A stretch of 64,000 nt of DNA, from the NCBI GenBank assembly GCA_028751875.1, contig CM054157.1, forward strand, positions 51,208,508-51,272,507, written 5' to 3'. The notes beneath the pieces were generated by a model, which was given only the letters and a program-made list of their open reading frames with translations, searched no databases and was not told the origin of the DNA. This document shows, one piece after another, positions 1 to 10,700 of the stretch; within the stretch, counting starts at the first letter, position 1; every line of letters starts with the position of its first letter. The DNA is from Rapana venosa. Its lineage: Eukaryota > Mollusca > Gastropoda > Neogastropoda > Muricidae. Position numbers and translations under genes: made by a program.

Positions 1-408
1 TAGCAATTCCATTATCATTGTCAAACACGTTATAAAATGGTGAACCTTCAGGCGGTATATACACACATACCAATAATATATTCCTTGAAGTACACAAACA
101 GATTTGTCAAAGAGAAATACACAAATGTTAGAATAAGGAACATCCCATTTCACAAGGGCCTCTAACTCATACTTTATTAAACAAACTAACCCACCGGATC
201 GTCTCCCTTGATGACTAACTTTAATTGCAGACTTACAAAAGGCCTTATAGCCACTAAAAACATCTGGCTGGATATTTTCCAGGAGCGTTTCTGTCAGACA
301 TATAAAATCGAAGCTACACACATAAGATACAAAATCCCTGTCAGTGAGTTTAGAAAGCAACTCATTTACATTCCAAGATAAAAAAAGAAAACGTTTTATT
401 TGTTTCAT
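1..408 (-). pseudogene. LINE ORF2, N-terminal APE-type endonuclease fragment
   Basis: Translation from the ATG at 408 gives an APE-type endonuclease start. It has the SWNVNELLSKL strand (substrate-binding Asn), then DFICLTETLLE with the catalytic Glu, then a SGY and GGLVCLI pattern typical of LINE endonucleases. This domain nicks target DNA to prime reverse transcription. The frame is lost near 50-70, after GIYYW. The expected continuation, IPPEGSPFYNVFDND, is present in the next frame down to position 1, so a single-base indel broke the reading frame. The rest of the domain (GDFN, SDH) is outside the window. Confidence 0.82.
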
Positions 409-876
409 TTTTATTGCTATGATTCAATGTGTCTACATCATCTAAACTGACACTATCACTATTTAAATTGATGAGACTAGAAACCAAGTTAATGTTATCT
501 CAGTACTGCCATCATCATTTATTAACACAGGCTTTTTATTGGAGGCAGCTTACAACCAGACAAATCCTGGGGGACAGATGTTAGTCCTAAGCCTAGTACA
601 CCTTGGTCAGACCTGTCTTTGTCTTGCTTCTTAAGGCCAGTTGTGTGTCTGTCAAGCTCCATAGCACAAAGGGGGATTGCCTGTGTGACTGACTCTGGGC
701 CACTTATGACTGGTGTAGGTTTACTTTCTGGCTTACCCTGTGAATTTCGTCTAGGGACAGATGTGTGTATATACCGGCCAAACAGCTATTCCTTTCTATG
801 GAGATCATTGAGGGTCACTTTTTCTCCGTTTATTATCAGATGGTCAAAAACCATTCTTACTTGTTTCCCCTCTGTT

Positions 877-1845
877 CTAGCGCTCTTTAAATATGGGGTC
901 AATTTTGCGCCTAATTTCCCTAACAGACTGAGAAATATCATCATCTACAAAAGTACTAGAGCCTTTCAGGCGAGATTTTGCCTTCATTATTCTAATCTTA
1001 TCCTGATAAAAACAGCATCTGGCAATAATAGGAGAGTTAGCTTTAGAATTGATACGGGCCACTCTATCAAACTTTACATCCTTGACATCCATTTTTTCAG
1101 AAAGAAGAATTTTCACAGCCATCTCACAGTCTGCACCACTCCCATTTGATTTCTTCTCTAAGCCATGAACAATGATGTTGTTCCGCCGTGATCGTCCTGC
1201 TTTGTCAGCCCTCTTTTCCAGCTTATCCACTCTGTTTGTCAGTTCTGTATTTGTCTGTCGTAGTTCTATGTTTTCAGTTTTGAGATTGTCCATGTCTCTT
1301 CGTAGGTCACACATTTCTTCTTTCAAAACACCAACACTGTCAACACCTGAATCTCTCTTTTGAAACTGTCCACTGTAGACTTCAACAGGTTTTCCAGCTT
1401 CACTATTTTGTCTGTCATTGTGTTCAGCGTCAGTTCCTGGGGAGTTGCTGCAGGAGAGGAATCCTGTCTGTGTTGTATGGTCGTAGGTGTGTTGGAAGCC
1501 ACCTCTGCACTGGATTTGGTCCTGCGAGAAGGCTTCCCTGCGACAGTTTGACCACCACCTGTTGTCAAGCTCGTTTGTCTCAGCTTTCGTCCTTGGCCAG
1601 TAGGTATAGGGGTGGGTGGGTCCAGGGTTAGTCTCCACGTCACCACACAGCAATAAATGTCCCCCCCCCAAAAAAAAAAGACAGGTGAGGGTCAGTCCTA
1701 ACATGACACCGTCTCGCCGGCTTTTCAGTATCAGGATGGAGGCACCCATGGCAGATTTGAATTCTGCCCGTTTCGACATGAAACAGGCAAATACTGCCGC
1801 AAATGTCCCACAGACAGCCCTGTAAAGTTGCACTGAAATTCCCAT
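877..1845 (-). pseudogene. LINE ORF1 protein with 2A-like motif and coiled coil (frame-disrupted)
   Basis: The open frame is 322 codons. Residues 47-66 are hydrophobic and run directly into CGDVETNPGP (67-76), a 2A-like ribosome-skipping motif. Residues from about 173 to 216 form a heptad-rich coiled coil (LKEEMCDLRRDMDNL and following). They are followed by RRNNIIVHGL and later PIIARCCFYQDK, the pattern of the RRM and C-terminal domains of L1-type ORF1 nucleic-acid chaperones. The middle (about 77-165) reads poorly in this frame. The alternative frame (about 1600 to 1350) gives a better ORF1-like stretch ending DKIVKLENLLKSTVDSFKRE, a natural continuation into the coiled coil. Two compensating frameshifts are therefore likely. 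A C9/A10 homopolymer at 1661-1679 lies just upstream of the 2A motif and could be one error site. Confidence 0.8.
1618..1644 (-). other. 2A-like translational recoding motif GDVETNPGP
   Basis: The codons GGT GAC GTG GAG ACT AAC CCT GGA CCC read on the minus strand encode GDVETNPGP, which matches the D-x-E-x-N-P-G-P core of 2A peptides exactly. Where active, this core makes the ribosome skip the Gly-Pro bond, so the upstream and downstream peptides are made as separate chains. The motif follows a hydrophobic, leucine-rich segment (LLLC just before it), as in 2A-like ORF1 starts of invertebrate LINEs. Whether it still works in this copy is unknown. Confidence 0.85.
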
Positions 1846-1960
1846 CCTCCTGATCTAACGACCTGCCAACAATGAGAAACTAAAACCATTTAAAACTAGT
1901 TACTATTTCACAAAAATACTGGAGCAATTTCAGTACGTTTTCTCCTTCACATCACGTGAT

Positions 1961-1977
1961 GACCCCCCCCCCCCCAG

Positions 1978-2036
<59 letters not shown>
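1961..2036. repeat. Poly-C tract followed by (GA)n microsatellite
   Basis: A C-run ending near 1976 (the minus-strand view is G-rich) is followed by an almost pure GA dinucleotide tract of about 57 bases. Confidence 0.95.
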
Positions 2037-2039
<3 letters not shown>

Positions 2040-2135
2040 GCAAGGACAATATTCAAATAAAAAATGTCAACCAACCGAGCAGTGAAAGAGGAAAGAAAGG
2101 AACCAAACAAGTAAAACACACACAGTAGTACTGAC

Positions 2136-2223
2136 TTTGCCTTCCCACAGGGCACACTGGGGACAGATGCAGCAGTGACACGTGCAGCAAAACACTGTCC
2201 TCTTCTCTTTGTGTTTACCACAT
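2136..2223 (-). CDS. TRIM37-like gene, B-box zinc-finger exon
   Basis: An 88-bp minus-strand exon reads CGKHKEKRTVFC, then CTCHCCICPQCALWEGK. The spacing C-x2-H-x7-C-x7-C-x2-C is that of a B-box type 2 zinc finger; its last histidines would be in the next exon. The sequence strongly resembles the TRIM37 B-box (known family pattern C-x2-H-x-EK-x2-VFC-x-TC-x3-CIC-x-QCALW). The acceptor is TTTTAACAG at 2224 and the donor AAA|GTCAGT at 2136/2135. The exon starts one base before a codon boundary, so the preceding exon must end in phase 2. B-boxes in TRIM E3 ubiquitin ligases act in assembly. The downstream coiled-coil and MATH exons would lie to the left, beyond the LINE. The acceptor's pyrimidine tract is a GT repeat on this strand. 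Confidence 0.82.
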
Positions 2224-2228
2224 CTGTT

Positions 2229-2683
2229 AAAACACACACACACACACACACACGCACGTGCGCGCGCACACACACACACACACAAGCTCACACACAATCT
2301 TTAAATGTGACAATTTTATAAAACTTACCCTAATTTCTTTTTTTGACTAATACCACTGAGTTAACTCGTGCACATAACGCCCCCCCCCACCCCCCATTCA
2401 CACACACGTGCACACACACACGTGCGCACACACACGTGCGCACACACCACACACATTCGTAATGGACAGAAACAAATGATAAAAAGGGCAAGTCTTCAGG
2501 CAATTTGTTCATCAAAGGCAATTATCTTTTGTTTTTGCACAACTACTTATGGCACCTCCCTCTCCCTCTCTCCCCATCTCTCTCTTTTTATAACACACAC
2601 ACACACACACGCATACGCACACACACACGGACAGAGATAGAGACAGACAGACAGACAGACTGACAGACAGACAGACAGACAGA
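2229..2683. repeat. Cluster of CA, CACGTG-rich and ACAG microsatellites
   Basis: CA tracts occur at 2229-2283 (with a CG-rich middle), 2399-2455 (interspersed with CACGTG and CGTGCG) and 2594-2630. They are followed by an ACAG tetranucleotide tract at 2640-2683. The first tract directly abuts the acceptor of the B-box exon. Confidence 0.95.
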
Positions 2684-2867
2684 GACACTTCTCCATTAAC
2701 CTTCCCCAATTGTCACTTGAGTATACACTGAAAACCTTTTCCCTTAAACCAATTACCTCAATTTATGTTGGTTTTAATTTTGGCCAAAGTCTGGGTCTTT
2801 GCAAACACTTTTCCCTCTCCATTCTGCAATATTATCTGTTAATTTTTTCCCTATCACCCCCAGCTGA

Positions 2868-3284
2868 TTACTCTGTCCAATACCTTCCTCTGTCTACCTC
2901 AAACAGTTCCCTCTGTCTACCCTCTATAGTTTCCTCTGTCTACCTTCAACAGTTTCCTCTGTCTACCCTCTATAGTTTCCTCTGTCTACCCTCTATAGTT
3001 TCCTCTGTCTACCCCCAACAGTTTCCTCTGTCTACCCCCAACAGTTTCCTCTGTCTACCCCCAACAGTTTCCTCTGTCTACCCCCTACAGTTTCCTTTGT
3101 CTACCCTCAACAGTTTCCTCTGTCTACCCCCAACAAGTTTCCTCTGTCTACCCCCTACAGTTTCCTTTGTCTATCCCAAACAGTTTCCTCTGTCTACTCC
3201 CTACAGTTTCCTCTGTCTACCCCCAACAATTTCCTCTGTCTACACCCTACAGTTTCCTCTGTCTACCCAACCCCTATAGTTTCC
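2868..3284 (+). repeat. 23-bp pyrimidine-rich minisatellite, segment 1
   Basis: Head-to-tail units consist of AGTTTCCTCTG followed by TCTACCCCC and then AAC or TAT, 23 bp in total. Two main variants alternate (AACAG and TATAG before TTTCC). Because 23 is not a multiple of 3, all three plus frames read the same 23-residue cycle (SFLCLPP, TVSSVYP, QQFPLST). The long open frames here are therefore by-products and not genes. Each AACAG unit also looks like a 3' splice site (pyrimidine tract plus CAG). Confidence 0.95.
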
Positions 3285-3861
3285 ACTGGCTACCTGTCTC
3301 ACAAAGACTGGAGTATAAAATCAATACCCTCTGTTTCAAATGTCTCCACAAATCTGCACCCTCTTATCTCTGTAACTGTCTTCATCTGTACACTCCATCC
3401 CGTTCCCTTCGTTCAGCCGCAGATACTTTGTGCTTTCGAACACCCAGATTCAAACAAACGACTGTTGGCCGTTGCTCCTTCTCTGTTTCTGGTCCATCCA
3501 CCTGGAATGACCTCCCTCTTTCAGTTCGCCAAAAGCCTTCACTTGATACCTTCAAATCCAGCATCAAAACACACTTATTTCCTACCTGAGACTTTCCCCC
3601 CAAATAGCTGTCCCTAATTTGCAACAGCATCTTTCACCTTCTAAGTGTTGTTCCGAGTGTGTGTGTGTGTTGTGTGTGTGTGTGTGTGGTGTGTGTGTGT
3701 GCGTGTGTGTGCGTGCGTGCATGCGTGCATACGTGGGCGCGCATGGTTTTGAAATATGTTGTTCATTATGTTTAAGGAGAGTTACATGCCTGTAAATGAT
3801 TGAGTGCAAGCGCTTCGATTTGTTTGTCTTTTACAAGATTCAGCGCTATATAAATTCCATA

Positions 3862-3892
<31 letters not shown>
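3285..3892 (+). mobile_element. 5'-truncated CR1/L2-like LINE 3' end inside the 23-bp array
   Basis: The plus strand encodes the C-terminal end of a LINE ORF2: HWLPVSQRLEYKINTL, then APSYLCNCLHLYTPSRSLRS, then PRFKQTT, SGPSTWNDLPLS and LDTFKSSIKTHLF. A 3' UTR with a GT microsatellite (3658-3720) follows, then a conserved tail (AAGCGCTT, then CAAGATTCAGCGCTATATAAA) and (ATT)n at 3867-3891. The 23-bp array resumes immediately after. The element starts within the sequence AGTTTCCACTGGCTACC, which itself resembles the array unit, so the 5' junction has microhomology. The same family recurs at 18130, 20140, 29835, 30130 and 36215. Confidence 0.88.
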
Positions 3893-3893
<1 letters not shown>

Positions 3894-6462
3894 TACTCTC
3901 TACAGTTTCCTCAATCTACCCCATATAGTTTCCTCTGTCTACCCTCTATAGTTTCCTCTGTCTAACCCAAACAGTTTCCTCTGCTACCCCCGCTATAGTT
4001 TCCTCTGTCTACCCCCTATAGCTTCCTTTGTCTACCCCCTATAGTTTCCTCTGTCTACCCCGAACAGTCTCCTCTGTCTACCCATCTATAGTTTCCATTG
4101 TCTACCCCACCTACTACTTTCCTGTCTACCCCCAACAAGTTTCCTCTGTCATCCCCGATAGTTCTCCTCTGTCTACTCCTCTATAGTTTCCTCTGTCTAC
4201 CCCCCTATATTTCCTCTCTACCACCTATAGTTCCTATACCACCACACCTAAAAGCCCTCTATCTAACCTCTGTGTCCTCTTCTACCCCTATAGTTTTCCT
4301 CTGTCTACCCACACACAGTTTCCTCTGTCTACCCCAAACAGTTTTCCTCTGTCCACACCCCTATAGTTTCTCTGTCTACCTCCCCCCTTTAGTTTGCTCT
4401 GTCTACCCTCTATAGTTTCCTCTGTCTACCCTTGTAGTTTGCTCTGTCTACCCCCTATTGTTTCCCCTGTCTACCACTAACAGTTGCCACTGTATACCTT
4501 CTATAGTTTCCTCTGTATACTCCCAACAGTTTACTCTATCTACTCCCTATAGTTTCCTCTGTCTACCCCCAACAGTTTACTCTGTCTACCCCCAACAGTT
4601 TCTTCTGTCTACCCCCAACAGTTTTTTTCTGTCTACCCCCTATGGATTCCTCTGCCTAACACCAACAGTTTCCTCTGTTTACCCACCTATAACTTCTACT
4701 GTCAACCCCTAAAAGTTTCCTCTGTCTACCCTCTATAGTTTCGTCTGTCTACCCAAACAGTTTTCTCTGTCTACCCCCTATAGTTTCCTGTGTCTACCTC
4801 CTCTATAGTTTCCTGTGTCTACCCCAAACAGTTTTCCCTGTCTACTCCCAAAAGTTTCCTCTGTTTACCCCCTATACTTTCCTCTGTCTACCCCCCCCAC
4901 TATAGTTTCCTCTGTCTACCCCCCCTCCTCCGTTATAGTTTCCCCTGTCTACCCCCTATAGTTTCCTCTGTCTACCCCCTGTATAGTTTCCTCTGTCTAC
5001 CCACCAACAGTTTCCTCTGTTTACATCCACTTTATTTTCCTCTGTCTATCCCCAACAGTTTTCTGTCTACCCCCCTCACTATAGTTTCCTCTCTCTAACC
5101 CAACAGTTTCCTCTGTCTACCCACAACAGTTTCCTCTGTCTACCCACAACAGTTTCTTCTGTCTACCCCTTATAGTGTCCCCTGTCTATCCCTTATAGCT
5201 TCCTCTATCTAGCCTCCTATAGTTTCCTCTGTCTGTCCCTTAAAAATTCCCCTGTCTTCCCCCTTTAGTTTCCTCTGTCTACCCTCTAAAGTTTCCTCTG
5301 TCTACCCCCTATAATTTCCTCTGTATACCATTTATAGTTTCCTCCGTCTACCCCCAACAGTTTCTTCTGTCTACCCCTTATAGTGTCCTCTGTCTATGCC
5401 TTATAGTTTATGTGTCTTACCCTTATAGCTTACATGTCTATCTCTTTTAGTTTCCTCTGTCTACCCCCTATAGTTTCCTCTGTCTACCCCCTATAGTTTC
5501 CTCTGTCTACCCCCTATAGTTAGTTTCCTATGTCTTCCCCCCTATAGTTTCCTCTGTCTACCCCCCATAGTTTCCTCTGTCTTCCCCTATAGTTTCCTCT
5601 GTCTACCCCCTTTAGTTTCCTCTGTCTTCTCCCTATATTTCCTCTGTCTACCCCCCTATAGTTTCCTCTGTCTACCCCCTATAGTTTCCCTCGTTTCCCC
5701 CCTATAGTTTCCTCTGTCTACCCCCTATAGTTTTGTCTGTCTATCCTCTATACTTTCCTCTGTCTACCACTAACAGTTTAATCTATCTACACCCAACAGT
5801 TGTCTCTGTCTACCCCTATAGTTTCCTCTGTCTACCCCCTATAGTTTCCTCTTTCTACCCCCAACAGTTTCCTCTGTCTACCCCCCTATATTTTCTTCTG
5901 TCTGCACCCGACAGTTTCCTCTGTCTGCCCCAACAGTTTCCTCTGTCAACCCCCAACAGTTTCCTCTGTCTGCCCCAACAGTTTCCTCTGTCAACCCCCA
6001 ACAGTTTCCTCTGTCTGCCCCAACAGTTTCCTCTGTCTGCCCCCAACAGTTTCCTCTGTCTGCCCCAACAGTTTCCTCTGTCTACCCCCAACAGTTTCCT
6101 CTGTCTGCCCCAACAGTTTCCTCTGTCAACCCCCAACAGTTTCCTCTGTCTACCCCTAACAGTTTCCTCTGTCTACCCCAACAGTTTCCTCTGTCTACCC
6201 CCAACAGTTTCCTCTGTCTACCCCCAACAGTTTCCTCTGTCTACCCCCAACAGTTTCCTCTGTCTACCCCTAACAGTTTCCTCTGTCTACCCCCAACAGT
6301 TTCCTCTGTCTACCCCCAACAGTTTCCTCTGTCTACACCTTATAGCATCCTCTGTGTACCCTCTATAGTTTTCTTTGTCCTCACCCTATAGTTTCCTCTT
6401 TCTACCCTCTACAGTTTCCTCTGTCTACCTCCTATAGTTTCCTCTGTCTAACCTCTATAGTT
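3893..6462 (+). repeat. 23-bp minisatellite, segment 2
   Basis: This has the same unit and orientation as 2868-3284 and mostly clean copies. Variants change along the array: TATAG units dominate at 3.9-5.9 kb, and a homogenised AACAG block with TCTGCCCC and TCAACCCCC variants lies at 5.89-6.35 kb. The block at 5920-6140 repeats in pairs of units (about 45 bp), a small higher-order pattern. It ends at 6462 in the 15-bp sequence that reappears at 12943. Confidence 0.95.
6448..6462. repeat. Target site duplication, left copy (15 bp)
   Basis: CTAACCTCTATAGTT here is identical to 12943-12957. Both copies lie in the 23-bp array and share the uncommon TAACC variant, so they read as one interrupted array position. 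Confidence 0.8.
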
Positions 6463-7149
6463 GTTTTTTTGTGGCCTCAGTTGCATGTAGGTCAGGAGCA
6501 CCATCTTCTTTTTTTTGGGGGGGGGGGGGGGGTCTCTCTTTTTTCCCCCTTCATTTTTTTATTTTTTTTTTTATTTTAATTTTTTTTTAAAGTGAGTGCT
6601 TCACACCCCTCTCTTCATTGGCCAAAAAACCCCAAAGAAACAAAACAATAAACCCCTACAACCCCTATCGTTTTTTTTTTGGGGGGGGGGGGTTCTTTGT
6701 TTTTAACATGAAGAACCTTTCTCTCTTATCTTACCTACTGTCTGGAGCAATAACTGCCCCAGTGTGAACTGCTGCCTGTGTTCTATTGATATTCAGCTGC
6801 AGCGGACAATCGCCTGGGTTTATAGTTGCTCTATTGTGTGCTGATGTGTGCAGTTCTAAAGGTGTGGAGGAGTGATTTACAACTGTCTGGGTTTAGTTTT
6901 TGCTCTAGTGTATGTGTGGTAATGTTAACTTTCCTTTCTTTCATCCATTGTCACACTCATTATAATAATTTTTCATGCATCTTCCGTAGTTCCCTAATAA
7001 AGAGAGTTGAATCCTTTACATAGTTTACCTAAAACCTTTTCTTAAGTTTTTTTTCCCTTTTCATCCTCATCACCATTATCATTACATTATCATCATCATC
7101 ATCATCATCATCATCATCTAATATCACTTTGGGCAAAGATATGTTATAT

Positions 7150-7262
7150 GTTAACACCCACAAGCTTGCACGCACGCACGCACACAATCGCTCACGCACG
7201 CACTCACTCGTGCACGCGCGCGCGCGAGCACACACACACAAGCACGCACGCACCACACGCGC
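7150..7262. repeat. CGCA/CA-rich microsatellite
   Basis: Interrupted (CGCA)n and (CA)n repeats lie next to the (ATC)n tract at 7087-7119, all within the 3' UTR of the Tx1-like LINE. Confidence 0.9.
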
Positions 7263-7264
7263 GC

Positions 7265-7480
7265 GGGACAGGGTAACCTAGGGGTTAGAACATTGCGCTC
7301 GCAATCCCCCGATCCCGGCCCGAATCCCGCCCAAGAGGACTCCTCCCCCCCCCTCCCCGGAGTCAACATCAGTACAGACTCCGCTCTCCCCAACAGTCCT
7401 TCCGATAAAGACTACAAGCCTAGGCCCCGTGCGCAACCACACGCAGAACCTCTTTTTCCCCCCCACATCATTCACACATT
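7265..7480 (+). mobile_element. Degenerate tRNA-derived SINE
   Basis: The sequence has a tRNA-like head. A box A-like TAACCTAGGGGTTA lies near 7274-7287 and a box B-like GGCCCGAATCC lies near 7317-7327, separated by GCGCTCGCAATC as in a tRNA. The body (CCGATAAAGACTACAAGCCTA near 7400) resembles the GATGAGACGATAAACCGAGG core seen in the SINE at 35690-36085. It is old and contains C-runs. Confidence 0.6.
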
Positions 7481-7735
7481 CTTTTTAAATCGCATCATTC
7501 ACATAGCTACTTTCTTTTATTCATGATACAATCACTTTTTTCAGTACTCTTTCTTTTGAACAATTAAATAATGTATATATATATCTGGAAAAAAAAGTTA
7601 CAAATTTTTACTAGATTTTACTCTGTTGACATCTTATATAGTCAGGGACAATTAAGTTGACAGTAATTTTCTCAGCTGTGCTCTTGTTCAAAAAACCCCC
7701 TGGTATTGTAGCGTAGATTTGGCTTTTTGATCTTA

Positions 7736-10700
7736 CTAATGCACATTTTCCAAGCAAGATAATTTTGTTGACCAACGATTTGTTTCAGTAAGTTCCTTTG
7801 GATTATAGCCAAACAGAATGTCAGTGACTGACAGATGAAGGTTTTTACCAGTTAAAGACAAGAGAGTGTTGTCAATATACGCCCCAAAACGTTTTACTTT
7901 TGGACATTCATAAAAGAAATGATCAATGAAATCGATTATGTTTGAGCAGTAGTCACAAAACACAGAATCAGATGTACCCATTTTATGTAGCAAAATATTG
8001 GTTGGATACAGATTGTGCAGTATTTTCAATTGCAGCTCTCTTAGTCTTACTTCTTTTGTAGCCAATCTTGGCATAAGCCATACATGTTTGTCAAGCGTGA
8101 AGTCAAGTTTTCTGTGCCAGAAATCCACTGCATGGCGTGTAAAAGATTCAGTGTCATTTTTTGCCATTAGATGGTGCTTAATTTGCTTTGGTTTGGCATC
8201 AAATTTGCCTGCTTCTATATCTCTATTCTGTTCCACCTCTGTAATTGTATCAATCCATGGTCTAGGAATTGCGTTAATGAGTGCAAAATACTGAAGTTAT
8301 TGCCTTGTTTTGGTTCAATACTTCAGTCACTTCATTTAGTGACAGCACACGTTTTTCCTGTGGATTACTAATATCTTTAACACGTACAAATCCCTTTTCT
8401 TTCCATTTTAGAAAGTTAATTATTCTACCTTTCCTTTTTTTAAATTATTCTATGTTTATACTTGATAAGTCTGTTATTAAAAAGATGCTGCTGTCCAATT
8501 TGTTCTGCTAATACGTTTTCCAAATTAGTTTTTGATGTTTTATCTAACCAGTTTTATATGCATCTTTCCAAAATCCATTCTTAACTACTGAAAGTCCTTG
8601 CATTTCATAACTATAGCAATTAACTTCGAACACGTGGTGACCTGGGGCAATTTTATTTAAATGCCAAAGGGGGAAAATGACACGCCGGGTGCCTGTGCCA
8701 CTATTGTGCAGCCCTACCTATCCACTGCAAAGTAAATATCTCCTGCATTTGACCATATCCACCATATTCAAACCCCGTCTTAATATCTGTTTCATTATTT
8801 TCCGTTTGACTTTTTCGAACGCCCGTCATTACTAATTTCTTTTGCCAAAGAAATTGTATAAAAGTGTGTTGTTTTTAAATAAGAAGGGGTTTTGGAAGAC
8901 CAACTGACTGCATAACGCATGTGAACTGACTGATCAGAAAGTTTTTATAACTATGATTTTGTCCTGTAACTTAGATCCCTTTACAACCATTCTTTAATCA
9001 GGGTGAGAAAAATTCGTTACTCTTTTTTTTCTCAGTTGTCTTCTATTTCTTTAGCCATTTTTCCAGGTGCAAAGACTATTTCCAGGATTTTAATTTTATC
9101 AACAATATCAAACGGCAGATCATTGTCAAAAACACAACCTCTTCCCATTACTAATAACTTTGTTTTATTCATATTTAACTGTAATCCAGAGAAGCATGCA
9201 AATTGTTCTGTTATTTCAGTTGCTAGAGTTTTGTCATTTCTATTCTTCAGGAATTCAGCTAACTGCAGTATCTTAAGATGATTAGTGTTTCTTTCACTCA
9301 CTCCTGGTAACTGGATTCCTTCTATCCTAGAGTTTCTTATTTTAATAGCTAGCAATTCTACAGCTAAAACGAACGCTAGAGGGGAAAAAGCACAGCCTTG
9401 CCTAATTCCACAATTAATTTTGAAGCTTTCTGATACCCACTCCCCATAATTTATGTGACTAACAGCGTTTTTCATTAATATCGTTACCCATCTCTTAAAA
9501 TCGTGTCCAAATCCAAATACATCAAATGTATGAAGCAAGAATGATTTCGATATAGAATCAAAAGCTTTAGAGTAGTCTAGAGCCAGTAGATAACCTGCTT
9601 TGCCTGTTTCATTGAGATAGTTGATAGTGCCCATCAATAGCCCCAAATACTGTCGCTATTTTTTCTTCCCTTGATGTAGCCTGCTTGGTCTTCACTTACA
9701 AATTTTTTGGAATAACTTGACCTAATGGGATCCCAATTATCTTCGCTAAAATTTTATAGTCCAGTATTTTTAGAGTAATAGGTCTCCAGTTGTTAGATGT
9801 TCTCTGTCTAGGTCTTCCCTTTATGGATCAAAGATATTATCCCTTGGTATTGCGTGTACGACACTCGCCTTTCCAAAAGATTCGTTAAAGGAAGCAGTTA
9901 GTATTTCATTTAATTTTGGCCAAAAAACTTTAAAAATTCAAAAGTAATTCCATCCATCCCGGGAGCTAACTGTTTTTCATTTTCTAAAGCAGTTGATGCC
10001 CACTAACTGCCCAAACAAGTCCTCACATAGTTTTGCATATGTGTCATTAAGACGGGGATACTGGTACCAGTTATGAACTCATCAGTTGCCTCTTTAACTT
10101 TTTCACATTCAGTTTTTCTGATCATACAAGTTTTTGTAAAAAAAACACTTGGGCAGACTTATACCCTGTGGTACTAGTTACCATTTGCCCTGATTCTGTG
10201 ATTAGACGGGTCATTACATTGTTTTCTTTCTTACTTTCTACAGACGACAAAAATATTTGGATTTTTTTCTCTCCATCTTCAATCCACTTAATCCGCCTCT
10301 AACCTGGGCACCTTAGCTTCTTGCATTTCTAAGATTTCTATCTTTTTGTTTAACTTTTTTGTAATTCTCGCTGGAGAATAATATTTTGGGGTTTTTTTTA
10401 TAATGTTCGTTTATATGTGTTTTAAAATGTTTGTAATTCAGCTTTCTCATTTCTTCTATGACAGGCTAGACATCGACCAAAATTTATACAAAAGTTTCTT
10501 ATTTTCACTTTTAATACTTCCCACTTGTTCAGAGAGCTTAACTGACATTCATTATTTTGTAATTCCTTCTCTAGAAAATCATTCATAGCTTTAACAAAGT
10601 GTTCATTTCTTAGCAAGCTGTTATTAAATTTCCAGTATCCTGGACCTCGCTCAAACCGACTCTCTTCTAGATCTATGGTCACAGCTTTGTGATCAGAGTT

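Larger units (their letters stand above)
1..1860 (-). mobile_element. Non-LTR retrotransposon (LINE) with 2A-bearing ORF1, cut by the window edge
   Basis: On the minus strand an ORF1 (1845 to 877) is followed by an inter-ORF stretch and then by the start of an ORF2 endonuclease (408 to 1). This is the order of a two-ORF non-LTR retrotransposon. Positions 409-876 continue as low-quality coding-like sequence with frame changes (for example PESKPTPVISGPES around 700-740), probably the ORF1 tail and linker. The reverse transcriptase would lie beyond position 1. Frameshifts in both ORFs indicate an inactive copy. The clade is not certain. CR1/L2-like elements with 2A-like ORF1 starts are known from marine invertebrates, which fits. 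Confidence 0.85.

Noticed and set aside
619..1149. 176-codon plus-strand frame
   Set aside because: Antisense of the LINE ORF1 and linker, which read as recognisable protein on the other strand.
7265..7335. tRNA gene
   Set aside because: Box A- and B-like motifs are degenerate, no proper cloverleaf closes, and the sequence continues into a SINE body.
9003..9281. 92-codon plus-strand frame
   Set aside because: Antisense shadow of the reverse transcriptase on the minus strand.
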